From positions 372,001-436,000 of the forward strand of contig NW_008709945.1 in the NCBI RefSeq assembly GCF_000327385.1: DNA of 64,000 bases, read 5' to 3'. Below the pieces are notes generated by a model. It was not told the DNA's origin and searched no databases. It worked only from the letters and a program-made list of their open reading frames with translations. The translations under genes were made by a program, and so were the position numbers. Source of the DNA: Lottia gigantea (lineage: Eukaryota > Mollusca > Gastropoda > Lottiidae). This document shows, piece by piece, positions 39,901 to 51,629 of the stretch (position 1 is its first letter; each line of letters begins with the position of its first letter).

Positions 39901-42900
39901 TGCTAATTGACAGAAAAACAAAAACAGATCACTTAAGTGTCTTAAAAGCAGAAATGAGTAAAATGATAATTGTTAATAGGGAAGGTTAACCACTGTTTCA
40001 CCACTGTTTGAGTGAATCATAAGAGATAAATTATAAAAAGGTAACCACCAGTCAATGTTGTATTAGTTATGTTAATACCTTGCTTCATCATTAAACAACA
40101 ATACAATACACAACACCTGTCATGCTTGATTTCTATCAATGAATTATCTGAATAATTTCCAACTCATGAATAAAAACCACCATTTTGACTGTTCATATGG
40201 TGGTCAGGTGTAAACATGATTAATTAAAAAGTGATTTACATGAAATAGATACCTGGTGAACAGAAGTTGTCATTATAGGGCAAACAATAATCACTAAATT
40301 CCATGAAAATTGAAAATATTGAAAAACGAAAAATTTGTTGTAATTTGTGGCTTTTTTTTTATGAAAAATTTATGATTGTAATTGTACAATAAGAAAATAT
40401 TTTTACTGTCAAAATGTGTTTAATATATCATTTGTAGAGAGATGTAAATTGCAAGTGTATAAAATTATTATATATATTATGTGGTATTTAGAATTTAACA
40501 TTATAGAATTTTTGCATTGATAATAAGACAAAAAGCTGATCAAGTCTGTTTATCCTGATGTTAATTTTTGATCTGATCTCAGATGTTTTCACCTGGTTTT
40601 ATTTAACCATTTAACCACCCATACAGCAACCTTTCTTTGATGTCTATTGAAAATAAAAATAAATTTCATCAAAGAATTAGTTAACAGTTAATTTGAGATT
40701 TATGAGGTGAAACATTTTAAAAGTCATGGTTCTGACATTTTCAACTTTATCAAAAACAACACACTTTTATCAAAGGTATCTAAATTTAGCGCCAAAACAT
40801 CATCACTTTTTCTGTGTTGTATCAGATTGATTATTGGTTCATTTACAACAAGTTGAGGGCGTGTACCACTATATTAAACCTAATATCCTCAAACCTTAAA
40901 GCCAAATTGATAAAATAAAAAGTTGATAAATTTTGTACTGGATTCCTTCCAGTCATAAAACAAATAATTTCATTGGACAGGTCTGTCAGTTTGATTCTTA
41001 TCAGCCAATAACATCACATGTTATTGCTGGTACCAATGTCTCTTTATGTCTTGTTTCCATAACAACCAAGATTTGATGGTATCTGCTTGACATTTGATGC
41101 CTATACACCTGTTTTCAAAAATCAAAATATTTTCGTGAGAAAATGGTGTGTGTTTTCAATGAAACATTATGAAGCTAATATTTGTCAAAATCCTCAAAAA
41201 CATCAGATTCTGGTGTTGACAATTTAATGCCATATTTGTTTTTCATTTGTTAGAAAATTCCTGCATTTTGGCTTTGTCAATCACCCTGGTTAGAAAATTT
41301 CCTTGTGTATTTTTTTTTATAACTTTCAAACCTAATTGAGTTCAATGATACAATAAGCTTATATGCCATTGAGGGTTATGCCAGCATGCTTCTCTTTCTT
41401 CTCCTTTTGTCCCGTTGTTGGCACACTGTGGGTTGGTCTTTCAGAATTTGTTCCTTGACATCTTTTTTTGTTGAATGGTAAAACATAGGTCTTCCACATC
41501 AGTTCTTTTTGAAATACATCTTTCACTAAATATCAATAATTCAGAGGTTTCTTACAAAATGGCTAAGAGTTGATAATAAAAATCAATAGTAACTAAGATT
41601 TATTATCTCCTAATATTGACTACAGTACTGTATTATACTAACAACCTTACAGATATAGCAACTACCTTATTTATTATAACTGATGTAAAACAGTTGTATA
41701 ATGATCATGAATGAATTGTTTTTAGTACTAATAAAAAAAACTGATGTTAAAGCTCAACCAATTTTCTGACCTAGGTCTGTGCTTTTATTTATTTTAGTTA
41801 TATTTTCATTTCACTTTAGCAGCAATGGTTATGCTATAGAGCTTATTGTAGAAATGTTGTTGGTTGTTAAAAGTAAATTAAAAGTAGGTTTAAAGGCAGC
41901 CATTGATAGACACTATATTTATTGAGTATTTATACCAAGTAGTTAGTACTAGTAATTGAACTAGAAATCAAGTAAGGACAGGAAATTAAAAAGGAAATAA
42001 AAAATAGTCAAAGAATCCTGAATATTAATGAAAGTTTATTATTTTTTACTGTCTGTTTATTCCTGAAGATCAATCTTTAGTACCAGGAATATAAATATAA
42101 AAGTGATATTTGTAAGAAGTTTGTGTATTTGTTTGATATCATGTCCTCCCTTTTCTTATCATTTAAATAAGGTGAAGATATGTGGTACTATCTAATACAT
42201 CTTACATATTTAAGAAAATAAATTAAGAAGTTGAAAATTGTTTTCAAGAAAAAAAACAACCTGTATAGGAGATATTGAGTTAATTTAACCAAATTGCAAG
42301 GCTTTGTTTCATCCTTATTGTTGTAATTGATTGTAACTATGATTAACTTGAGAACTGAAAGGTTGAATTCTGAAGAAAACCACATGAATTTGAGAATTTG
42401 AAGAAAAGCACCTGTATTTGATATAAACCATCAGTATTGTTTTTATCAGTTGTAATATCTACTAGGTAAATAAGTACAAGTGTTTTGGGGTACCTGCCAT
42501 GTTGCTATAGTAACCAGGTATATTCAGGTATTATTAATATCTCATTTACCTGCCAATTCTTCTAAATATCTTACTATTGACACATTAATGACTTCTTAAG
42601 AGTGCAAAGTACAAATTGTGTTACTGAATTACCAGAATGAAAAAGGCAATAAAAAATTGTTTATATCTTGGATTTTGTACTTTTTGGGTTTTTTTGGTTG
42701 GGAGAAAATTTATTATTTTTTAAATGATATTCTATTTTTTCATTTTGTGGACATAACAAAATGAGTTATTTGTCTGAGAGATCTCTTGGATTTTGTTATT
42801 TATTGAATTAATATCACTAGGGGAAAATGTTACAATGAATTGAACTTTGTACTTAATGATAGTATATTACATAATATTCTAATAGGTCTTATCACTGGAG

Positions 42901-44882
42901 AAAACCCACACACACTCATCAAACTAAACATTTAATAGAACACAGTGCAGAAAACAATTCATATTAAAGGGGACAAAAAATGTTACCTTCTATTAAATAT
43001 TCACGATTTTGAAATGTGTTAAGATGTGGGATTGGCTTCTGATAGTATAGCTTTTTAAAATGGTTCTTCTGTATTATTACTGAATACTGGTATCAAATTA
43101 TATTCGATAAGTTGTTAACCAAAACTTATATCCCTGTTATCTGAAACAATATTACATTTGTGTGATATTCAGACCTGTCAGTCGATCCTTGTTTTTAACA
43201 TTAAGTTTTTAAATTCATTAATTAAGTAATTGAACTATATCTAGGAGTTTATGAAAATATACTTGTAGTTTATTGAGAGGTAAAATTTATCATCACGTCT
43301 CACATGTTCACTTCAGGAAATGGCCCATCATACCTTGTACCTGGTGTTTCCTGTTAGAAGAAGGACGTTTTATTTTTCGATTCCGCCTATTAATTTAAAT
43401 ACTAGTGTCACTTTGACATTAATTACCTACTTTCCTGAATTTTGATTATTTATTCTATTTTATTTATAAATAATTTTCTACATACAAAGATTTTCATACA
43501 AAGATACCATTCATTGGGACAACCATCAAAGGTGGTTTTGAAGTTAATGTACTTAACATGTCTTATTCTAGCTAGGAGAATTTCAAAATATTTCAGTTAA
43601 AATGGCCCCATGTTATATTTATCATATATAAGCTTACACATTGGAATACACAATTAAAAATATACATACCAGTACTCAAAATAATATAATTATAGCTTAA
43701 TACTTAAAAATAAAACTTATAAAGATCGATTTACTCATTGATATAGTTTTATTAAATTAAATACACCAAAGGTTAAAGGGAGAAGAAATTGTCAAGTCAA
43801 GTATCTGTAATAATTTCAGACTAAATTTAATGATACAGATTTTATCTTCAGATTGTCTGTAGAAACCTCTTGAAATATTCTGTACAGAATAAGGTAATTG
43901 TAATCTTTATTTCTAATGTAAATCAACCAAATGTTAATAATAATTTTATCTTTCAAACTAACAATTTGTATGAATAGCAAGCTGAAGTAGTTATTTTCCT
44001 AACAAATGTTTCATTTTCGCGACATTTTGCATCTCCTTGAGAAATTTGAAGTGATCAACTTTCAGCCTTATGTTGGCTTCTTTACACACTTTTATCATTG
44101 TAACTGTTTCTTTTATCAGTTAAACGGGAGGTAAAAATCTGTCAATCTGGCGCATGTGAACGACTCCAGAGCGTGTGCCGAATTTCAAACAATACACACT
44201 TAAAGTGATACAAAGTATATCAATTATCAATCATAACGACCTCCTAATTGTTGTCAAAAACTCTCGAAACATTCACAAAAAATCGTGAACTTTTTCCACC
44301 TATTGTGTGAGATAAACCAACAAAAGGTGGAATGAAAAGACAGGTTTTTCTAATAGGCCCAATCCTGTTATTATCATTGATGTTTCTATTCTTCTCAATA
44401 TTTGTTCAGGGATAATGAAATAGTGATAATGATGGGTTCTAAGCGAGGGTGACTAGCCCCTCAATGTTTTAAAAACCCACTTGTCTTTTAGGTGAAAATG
44501 ATTTTTGGTGATTTATCAAATTATTAATTATTTTAAAGTTATTATTAAGATGATCATTAATGATTTTCACAGGAAAATCAGGTGGTTTTTGTTGAGGTGA
44601 AAGATGACGGATTTTGATAAAGGGGCACATTCTTATTGAAAGGAGGCAATTTTCATCTTTTAAGGGTTATTTTAATGAGCTATGTTACAAAGAATTGTTT
44701 CTGCAAGTATTCTGGAGGGTTGATAATTAAAGTCAGTCTGTATTGTATTTAAAATGTCAATGATGCTGAGGTAAAACTTATTAGTGCATCAAATTTTCAA
44801 ATAGATGGAGCATTATTTTCAGTGATGAAGCCTCCAGACTTTTGACAATTTATTTAACCCGACAATTTTCGTATCTTTTCAG
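36997..44882 (+). other. probable ZEB 5' intron
   Basis: This stretch is non-coding. If the exon at 36,966 is used, it is an intron of 7.9 kb ending in the good acceptor ATCTTTTCAG at 44,882. It holds many CAGGTA/TACCTG words (for example 42,499-42,549) and, at about 44,090-44,320, a CpG-retaining patch a few hundred bases before the coding exon that may be regulatory. A near-exact duplication of about 20 bp containing TCAATGTCACGAAAA lies at 38,366-38,404. Confidence 0.5.
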
Positions 44883-47800
44883 TTGAAAATGAAACAACAG
44901 AATCCCCATCTTCAGTTGATAAAATTGCAGCAGTTATCTCCCGTCAAAAACAGGCTATAAATAGTCTCCATGACAACAAAGAAAGTAACCATGACAACCA
45001 AAAACCAGAAATCACAGAACAAACCAAAGCAGAGATTAAAGAAGATTTGATGCACCAAAAAGGTATGTATATCAATAGATTTCAATTCTCTGTGAAAATT
45101 GCAATTACCAGTCTCCATCAATGAATAAGTACTGAGGTGAACATTAAAGTTATAATGTAACTTAATCTGCAGAGATATTTTCAGTGTATTAAAAAATTTC
45201 TTTTTCTTTTTCAGAAAATTTATCGCCTAAAGTACCTGGATGTCTGGGAGATTCTGAAGAGACTATCAAGGAGTTTCTAGGTCGAAGTGATACAGCCATT
45301 ATTTACCCTGAACCAGTCAGTGACCAGGATGATGAGAATAAAGAAACAGGTAATGAGATCCTTTGGGAATTATATACTTTTAATACTCCAAAATGACAAT
45401 ATTTTGATATACTATATCTGACTCCATTATTTTAGGACATCACTCTAGGCAGGAGATGATAAATGCACACCTGATTCAGCATTCTTTAAATACAACAAGG
45501 GTGGATAAGGACACACCTCTTTATGTTTCCTAACTTATCAAAATTATGACTTTCAGATTCAGTAACAGAAGACTATGAGCTAAAATGCATCTACTGTACA
45601 GAATCCTTCACCAAACCAACCCTACTTCAAGAACATTTCCAAACTAAGCATCCCGAGGAACCAATCAAATTCCAATGTCCAAAATGTAATGAAGCATTTC
45701 CAGCCAAATCAGTCCTTGATAAACATTTGTTACTCCATTCTCCTACGTCTCAAATGTGTAAAACCTGCAACAAAACTTTCGCCAATGTTTATCGCCTGCA
45801 ACGTCACATGATCAGCCATGATGAGAGTAACGATTTACGTAAATTTAAATGTCCAGAATGCTCCAAAGCATTTAAGTTCAAACATCATCTTAAAGAGCAT
45901 ATCCGTATTCACAGTGGAGAGAAGCCTTTCGAATGTCCAAACTGTGCTAAACGATTCAGCCACTCTGGATCATACAGCAGTCACATGACCTCTAAGAAAT
46001 GTTGGGCCATCAACATGAAGGGACGTCGTGTAGACAGAAATGGTAACAATGAGAATAGTATGTACTACAGATCACCAACTACCATGAATAACTCAATTCC
46101 GATCACTCAACCCCCAAATTTCACCCAGATTATGAAGTATGATCCTCGTTCAGCATTACCTGCCTACTACTCGCCTCCCATGACCACCAGAATTCCAACA
46201 GCTCATATCCCAACCACTTCTATCATGACATATGGTCTCTACTCCCATAATCCATACTCTACCTCTGTATTAGCTAAAGCTTTGAGTGCTCCTCCAAGAA
46301 ACATGTCACCTAGTTCCAGAATGTCTCAGATCTCTCCTGATGTTAATTGCAACACCAAGCTTCAGGATATCAAAGAGGAAAAGAAATCAGATGAGGATGC
46401 TGAGGTCAAGGTCAAAGATGATGCCGATGATGCTTCTCGTGGTGCTGAAGCCAATTCTCCACATGAGTCATCCAAATGTGCCAAAATGGCTGAAACACAA
46501 ATTATTGGAGAAGATGGAAAGCCATTGACCATTGCTGATTTGACCTGCCGATTCTGTCACACTTGCTTCAAAAGTCCAGTTGAGTTGCATCAACACGAGC
46601 GTTATCTATGCAAATCAAATAAGGATATCACTTTACGCATCTCTACATCAGAAGGACCAAGACATTCTCCCAACAGCATTACATCAGAGCATAGTTTCAG
46701 AGCAACATCCAATGGAAGTTTTGTAGAAACAGGAAGTGAAGATGATAATGAGGCTGATGATGATGATCACCATGGTAGCGAAACCAAGAAATATAGAATG
46801 AGATCCTTGATCAGTGATGAACAATTAGCAATCTTAAAAGGTTATTATCAAATCAACCCTAGACCTGGAAAGGTGGAATTAGTCAAAATAGCTAATGAAA
46901 TTGGATTCTCAAAGCGTGTTGCTCAAGTTTGGTTCCAGAATATGCGTGCAAGAGATCGTCGCCGAGGAAAAGATGTTCCATACTTCCCCAACATGGCTCG
47001 TTTCAAACATACTGAAGATGTACCAACCACAACCTCTACATCTTTAGGCTACATCCCTGTGGTGCCTCAACCATTTGCAAATTTCTCTCCAAGTGTCACC
47101 AGTACCCCTGTCTCAAAGCTCAACTACTCCATCTCAAAACCCATCACCACTATTGCAGAATCAAAGAGTCAAGATGAACCTTTAGATCTCAGTATCAAAA
47201 AATGTCCACCAGCTGCTCACAGTGGAAGTTCTTCACCTGCTTTATCTAACAAACAATTTGATGACCAAGTTCTCAATTTAAGCTGCAAGACGGCCATCAA
47301 GGAAGAACCATCTAAGATAGAAGGAAGCATTCAAGGATCAGCTATATTCAAGTACATGCAACAAGAAGGACTATTCCGTCACCAACCAACTCCACTTGAT
47401 ATTTCAAGATCATGGCTTTCGCATTCCAGTTCCTCGCTCAACTCCACTAAATCATCATCCCCATCTTCTCACTCCAGAACCAGTAGTCCATCTCATCAAA
47501 TCAGATCACCACATTCAAGAACCAGTAGCCCTCCTCAAACAATCAAAACTGAGGCTTTAGATTCTTCTGGAAACCAACCTGATGAAGATGACCGCTTGGT
47601 AATTGATGAAACAAGATCTGACCACAAGGAAATGGAGGATCACCTTAACAACCGAATCCATTACGATTCTATTGAAGGACGCCAGAACCTTGATACCTTG
47701 GCAACAGTTTCCTTGGCAGCTATGGGAGGTGAATATGGTGATGAAGCTAATAAGAACAAACGACAACGCAAGAAGTCATGGAGACAGGTTGGTTTATATT

Positions 47801-48734
47801 TTATACTTATGTTCCCACTATTTGAATTTTCTTTGATAGCTTTTTAACTACTTTTTTCAAAATGCCACAATACTTGACATCATGACTTTTCCTGGGTAGA
47901 GTGATTAAAGGTAATAAGTCACCTTTCAATTGGCACTGGCACTGCCACAGTGTTTCCTTATGTTATAATTAATATTTATAAAATAGAAATTCAAAGTAGA
48001 GAATACTTTTCTTGCAAATTTCAAACCAACAAGTAATTGAGAATCACTTAAAATCTGCAAATCGCTAATTCCAATAACTAGATTGTAACCATGAAGCATG
48101 CTATTTTTCTTTTGAGCAGGTTGAAGCTGAAGAGATTGCAACTGAAATGGACGACTCATTAAGCCAAGATGACGATGAACCAATGAAAAAGAAGCGAAAA
48201 TCCTGGAAGAATCATCGAGTTGATCTTGAAGTTGGGATGTATGCTTGTGACCAGTGTGATAAATTATTCAGTAAACAAAGTTCTCTTGCTCGCCATAAAT
48301 ATGAACATTCTGGTAAGTCAACGTTTTCTTCAGACAAAAAGTATTGGGATCATTATCAGATTGAGAAAACTGCACTGGCTGTTACATCATGGAATTTTTC
48401 ATTCCTAAGATTGGCATCTAAACTGGCAGGAGCCAATCAACACGACACATGGCCATTCAGCTCTCCATTGCACTGAGGCATTTCATATTGATATTGACTG
48501 CTTGACAAACAAGTATTTTTGCCTTTTGCAGGTGCACGACCCTTCACATGTGACGTCTGTCCAAAATCCTTCAAACATAAACATCATCTAACAGAACATA
48601 AACGCCTCCACAGTGGTGAGAAACCATTCAGATGTAAGAAATGTAACAAAAGATTCAGCCACTCTGGATCCTACAGTCAACATATGAACCATAGATACAA
48701 ATATTGTAAACCAACAGATAGTGATCTGGACTAA
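44883..48734 (+). CDS. ZEB: ZEB/zfh1 zinc-finger E-box-binding homeobox repressor
   Basis: Nuclear repressor that binds CACCT/CACCTG E-boxes. Five exons: 44883-45062, 45215-45349, 45557-47787, 48120-48312 and 48532-48734. All have GT-AG borders and matching phases, giving 980 residues from a split Val to the stop; the N-terminal exon is missing or is the one at 36,966. Residues 88-93 hold IIYPEP, as in vertebrate ZEB (IIYPEA). Fingers lie at 116-137, 146-166, 173-193, 204-224 and 232-254 (the last is C2[11 protein letters not shown]). A central finger at 436-459 ends LHQHERYLC, as in ZEB1/2. The homeodomain at about 517-576 has [11 protein letters not shown]. CtBP motifs are PLDLS (647) and VLNLS (677). 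Basic stretches KRQRKK and KKKRK precede C-terminal fingers at 892-912, 920-940 and 948-972, ending HMNHRYKYC. The long acidic tail of vertebrate ZEBs is absent: only eight residues follow. Identification is firm. Confidence 0.97.
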
Positions 48735-49355
48735 ACAGGGAAGATAACTCAAAGTGGCGAGTAAGTAAAAGGGGAGTAACTCTTCATAAAGAAAAGGAAA
48801 ACATTGACTTTTAAAATAGTTTTCTATAGCATGATCATTGAATTCCTGTTAACATTGTGATTTAAGGGAGGAAACTCTAACAAAGAGAGATAACTGTGTC
48901 TCAATATTAAAATATATTCCATTATTATTATGTTAGTCATTGAAGAAATCAAAAGAGTGTATATGCAATCAAAATATCATCATTTGTTTTATTATTTCAT
49001 TAATGATATTAAGACATTCATTTTAAAGTGCTCATTTATTCTTTATTTTAATTTTCTTAAATCTTATTTGTAAATATTAGCATGAATCTATTGAAAATGG
49101 AACATGGGACCACAATTTTATTGTTCCAAAGAATTTTATGTATTGTATCGTATTATATTGTTGTTGTTTTGTGTAGTCTAGGTAGTTTGTCTTAGTCTAA
49201 ATGAATTGGGGGTTGTAAGAGAATCGAGAGTATATTTATATCAACATATGATGTTAAATTACATGGACAAGGTTAAAGAGTATTAGTGAAACATGTATTT
49301 GTTTAATTTCTTCATTTTGACTTAGACAGACACAATGTAAATATAACTCTCACAT

Positions 49356-51552
49356 AGTATTATTATATTCATCTCTTCCAATTGTTATACAAGCAGTATT
49401 AATTATGCGCATAATTTGCATAATATAATTCCAAAAATGGCTTCCAATACTTATACAACATTTCATTGATAGTTATAATTGTTTTGTTAAGTTTAAAATG
49501 TGGCTTCAATTCACAGCATGTTCATTTATATATCACACCATTCATTACAGAGCTATACAGAGTTGGTTAAAGTTGGATAATGTTTCAATTTCACCCTTTT
49601 TTCATGTGCCAAATTCTCTTTTGAAAAACTATGCCAAAGTTTTATCTCTAGTCATCTCCGCACTTGCCAAATATTCATTGACTCTCAATGTGCCAAACAA
49701 GCATAATTTATTAGTATTATTTTTTAAATGTAACCTAACTGCCTTTGCCAAATATTTATTTATTAATGTGCCAAATATGTCAGTATTATTAGTATATTTC
49801 AATAAAAAAGAATACTCCAGTAGCATAAATCAAATCATTATATTTAAAATCAAAATATATTTAATCTTCTAAAATCAAACTGATTTTATACCAGTTTGTC
49901 TTCCTTCACCGCATAATTGCCAAATATTTTTGTGTGCCAAACTTGTGAGAGTGTGATAGTGTGAAAAGTGTGTGAAAATTCATATTGTGCCAAATATAAT
50001 CTTTTGACGTCTTTACCGGACAGTATTATTGGAGGTTATCTCCCCTTGCTAAGGGCATTTAATTTCGCTTGTCTTCCAAAGATTTTTAGTGAGTGTTGAT
50101 TTGAATGTGTGTGATGTGTGAGTGTGAATTCTTATAAATGTGTGATGGTGTGTACCTATATAATACTCAGTATTATTTTATCGAGAGCATAAATCAAAAA
50201 CTGTAATATAGAATTTTATGTTGTGTGTTGTCTTGTCTTCCAATTTTGTAGCTTAAAATCAAAATATTAAAAATCAAAATAACCAAAAAAATTCAAATCC
50301 ATGAAATTTCCATGGTAACACAATAATACAAAATCCAAGTCTTCCATCTTGTGATGTATTAGAAATAGATTGAAATAGAATTAATTATAGTGATATGTAA
50401 ATAATATTGACCCTGTGACCTTTCATACCAATTAATATTCAAAATTCATTGAGAGATGATTATAATTCAGAAATTCAAGAAAATATTATTTTTAGGTCCT
50501 AAACATGAATATGTAGTTTGTAAAGAACTATCCGAATCCTTTCTTCCAAGATATAAAGATTTAAAAAAAATATCAAAATTTTAGTTAAAAAATATAACTT
50601 TATTTGTTATTTATTTTATTTTTCAATCCAGTGATTTATCTTGGATTCAGTGAAAACCAATGTTGCCAAATCTTGAAATGTGCCAAATGTTTTTGTCTTT
50701 GTTTTTTTTTTATGTAATTTTCATAGTTCTAATGAAAACAGTATTATTCCAAAGTTTGCCAAATTTGTACATAAAAATATTTTAATTAATTTTGTAAATA
50801 GTCATATTATGCCATGTATACTAGTCGTGGGTTAGGCTTTGATCAAAGTTACAGATAACAAAATCAAAATCATTTTCTAAGATGTTAATTTTACCAGTTT
50901 TCTTAACAATATTACCTTAATTTTGCCAATAATTGTTGCCCAAATCTTTGTATTTTGATATTTGCCTGTTGTAGGCTATTCATATTAAACACAAATAAGT
51001 ACAATTATTTCCTCCTTTCATTATTCCAAGTTGCCAAACAATATACATGCTTTAGAATTAAACCAGGGTTTTATTTAGTTATAATGCTTAGTATCAGCAT
51101 TTATTGCCTTCTTACAGTATTTCCTAGTTGCCAAATAATCTTCTAAAATAATCAAATAAATGCTTTTGACAGTATTATAAATTATTATTTCTTAATAGTG
51201 CTTTAAATACCAAATGATGTTCAGTTCTCTATAATATAAATATGTTTTATATTCCCAGGATGCCAAAATGATATTATTATTGCTGTAAATAGTTGATATT
51301 AAATGTTGTAGTAATGTATGATGGTGGAGTATGATGTATGATTGGAAAGTATGAGAGTAGAAATGTGTGCTAGTGTGTATGATTATTTAAAACCATTGCT
51401 TAAACTTTCATTAAAAATCTACTTAAAAATCTACTGAACAATATATTTAACTTTAATTTTGAAATTTCAACAAAATTCAGAGCATAATATCAAAATTTTA
51501 TTTAAAGTGTTAATGCGTGAATATCTTTCAATCCTTTTGTAACCTCAGTATT
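49356..51552 (+). promoter_or_regulatory. miR-8/miR-200 seed-site array in the ZEB 3'UTR
   Basis: The word CAGTATTA pairs with bases 2-8 of miR-8/miR-200b (UAAUACUG) plus the A opposite base 1. It occurs at 49394, 49781, 50021, 50168, 50739 and 51170. Seven-base CAGTATT sites lie at 51115 and 51546, and seven-base AGTATTA sites at 49279, 49356 and 49713. Elsewhere in the window I noticed CAGTATTA only at 56,459 and 61,110. Vertebrate ZEB1/ZEB2 3'UTRs carry multiple miR-200 sites, and Drosophila miR-8 acts on zfh1. Regulation here is inferred from seed matches only. Confidence 0.75.
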
Positions 51553-51629
51553 TCTCAATCCACATTTTCCAAATATAACTAAAGTATTATGATAATTATA
51601 ATCAAAACCCATTATTGTTTCAAATCAAA
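49828..51629 (+). promoter_or_regulatory. AATCAAA (miR-315-type) site cluster
   Basis: AATCAAAA, the complement of the miR-315 seed (UUUUGAUU), occurs at 49848, 50192, 50257, 50272, 50862 and 51600. AATCAAA followed by another base occurs at 49828, 49873, 51150 and 51623. The word is AT-rich and also appears elsewhere in the window, so its enrichment is less secure than for the other families. Confidence 0.45.
49898..50346 (+). promoter_or_regulatory. miR-7 GY-box cluster
   Basis: GTCTTCC, the GY-box complementary to the miR-7 seed (GGAAGAC), occurs at 49898, 50071, 50235 and 50339. The last three are full GTCTTCCA sites. Four in 450 bp, in the same UTR segment as the miR-8 sites, suggest selection. 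miR-7 is conserved across bilaterians. Confidence 0.55.

Noticed and set aside
47788-47847. Read-through of ZEB exon 3 into the intron, adding about 19 hydrophobic residues
   Set aside because: A good donor at 47,787 and the in-phase exon at 48,120 encoding the conserved C-terminal fingers show that splicing is the normal route.
49498-49872. 124-codon open frame with repeated VPN...LLV segments
   Set aside because: It lies in the ZEB 3'UTR, and the internal repeats are translations of the GTGCCAAA and AGTATTATT words.
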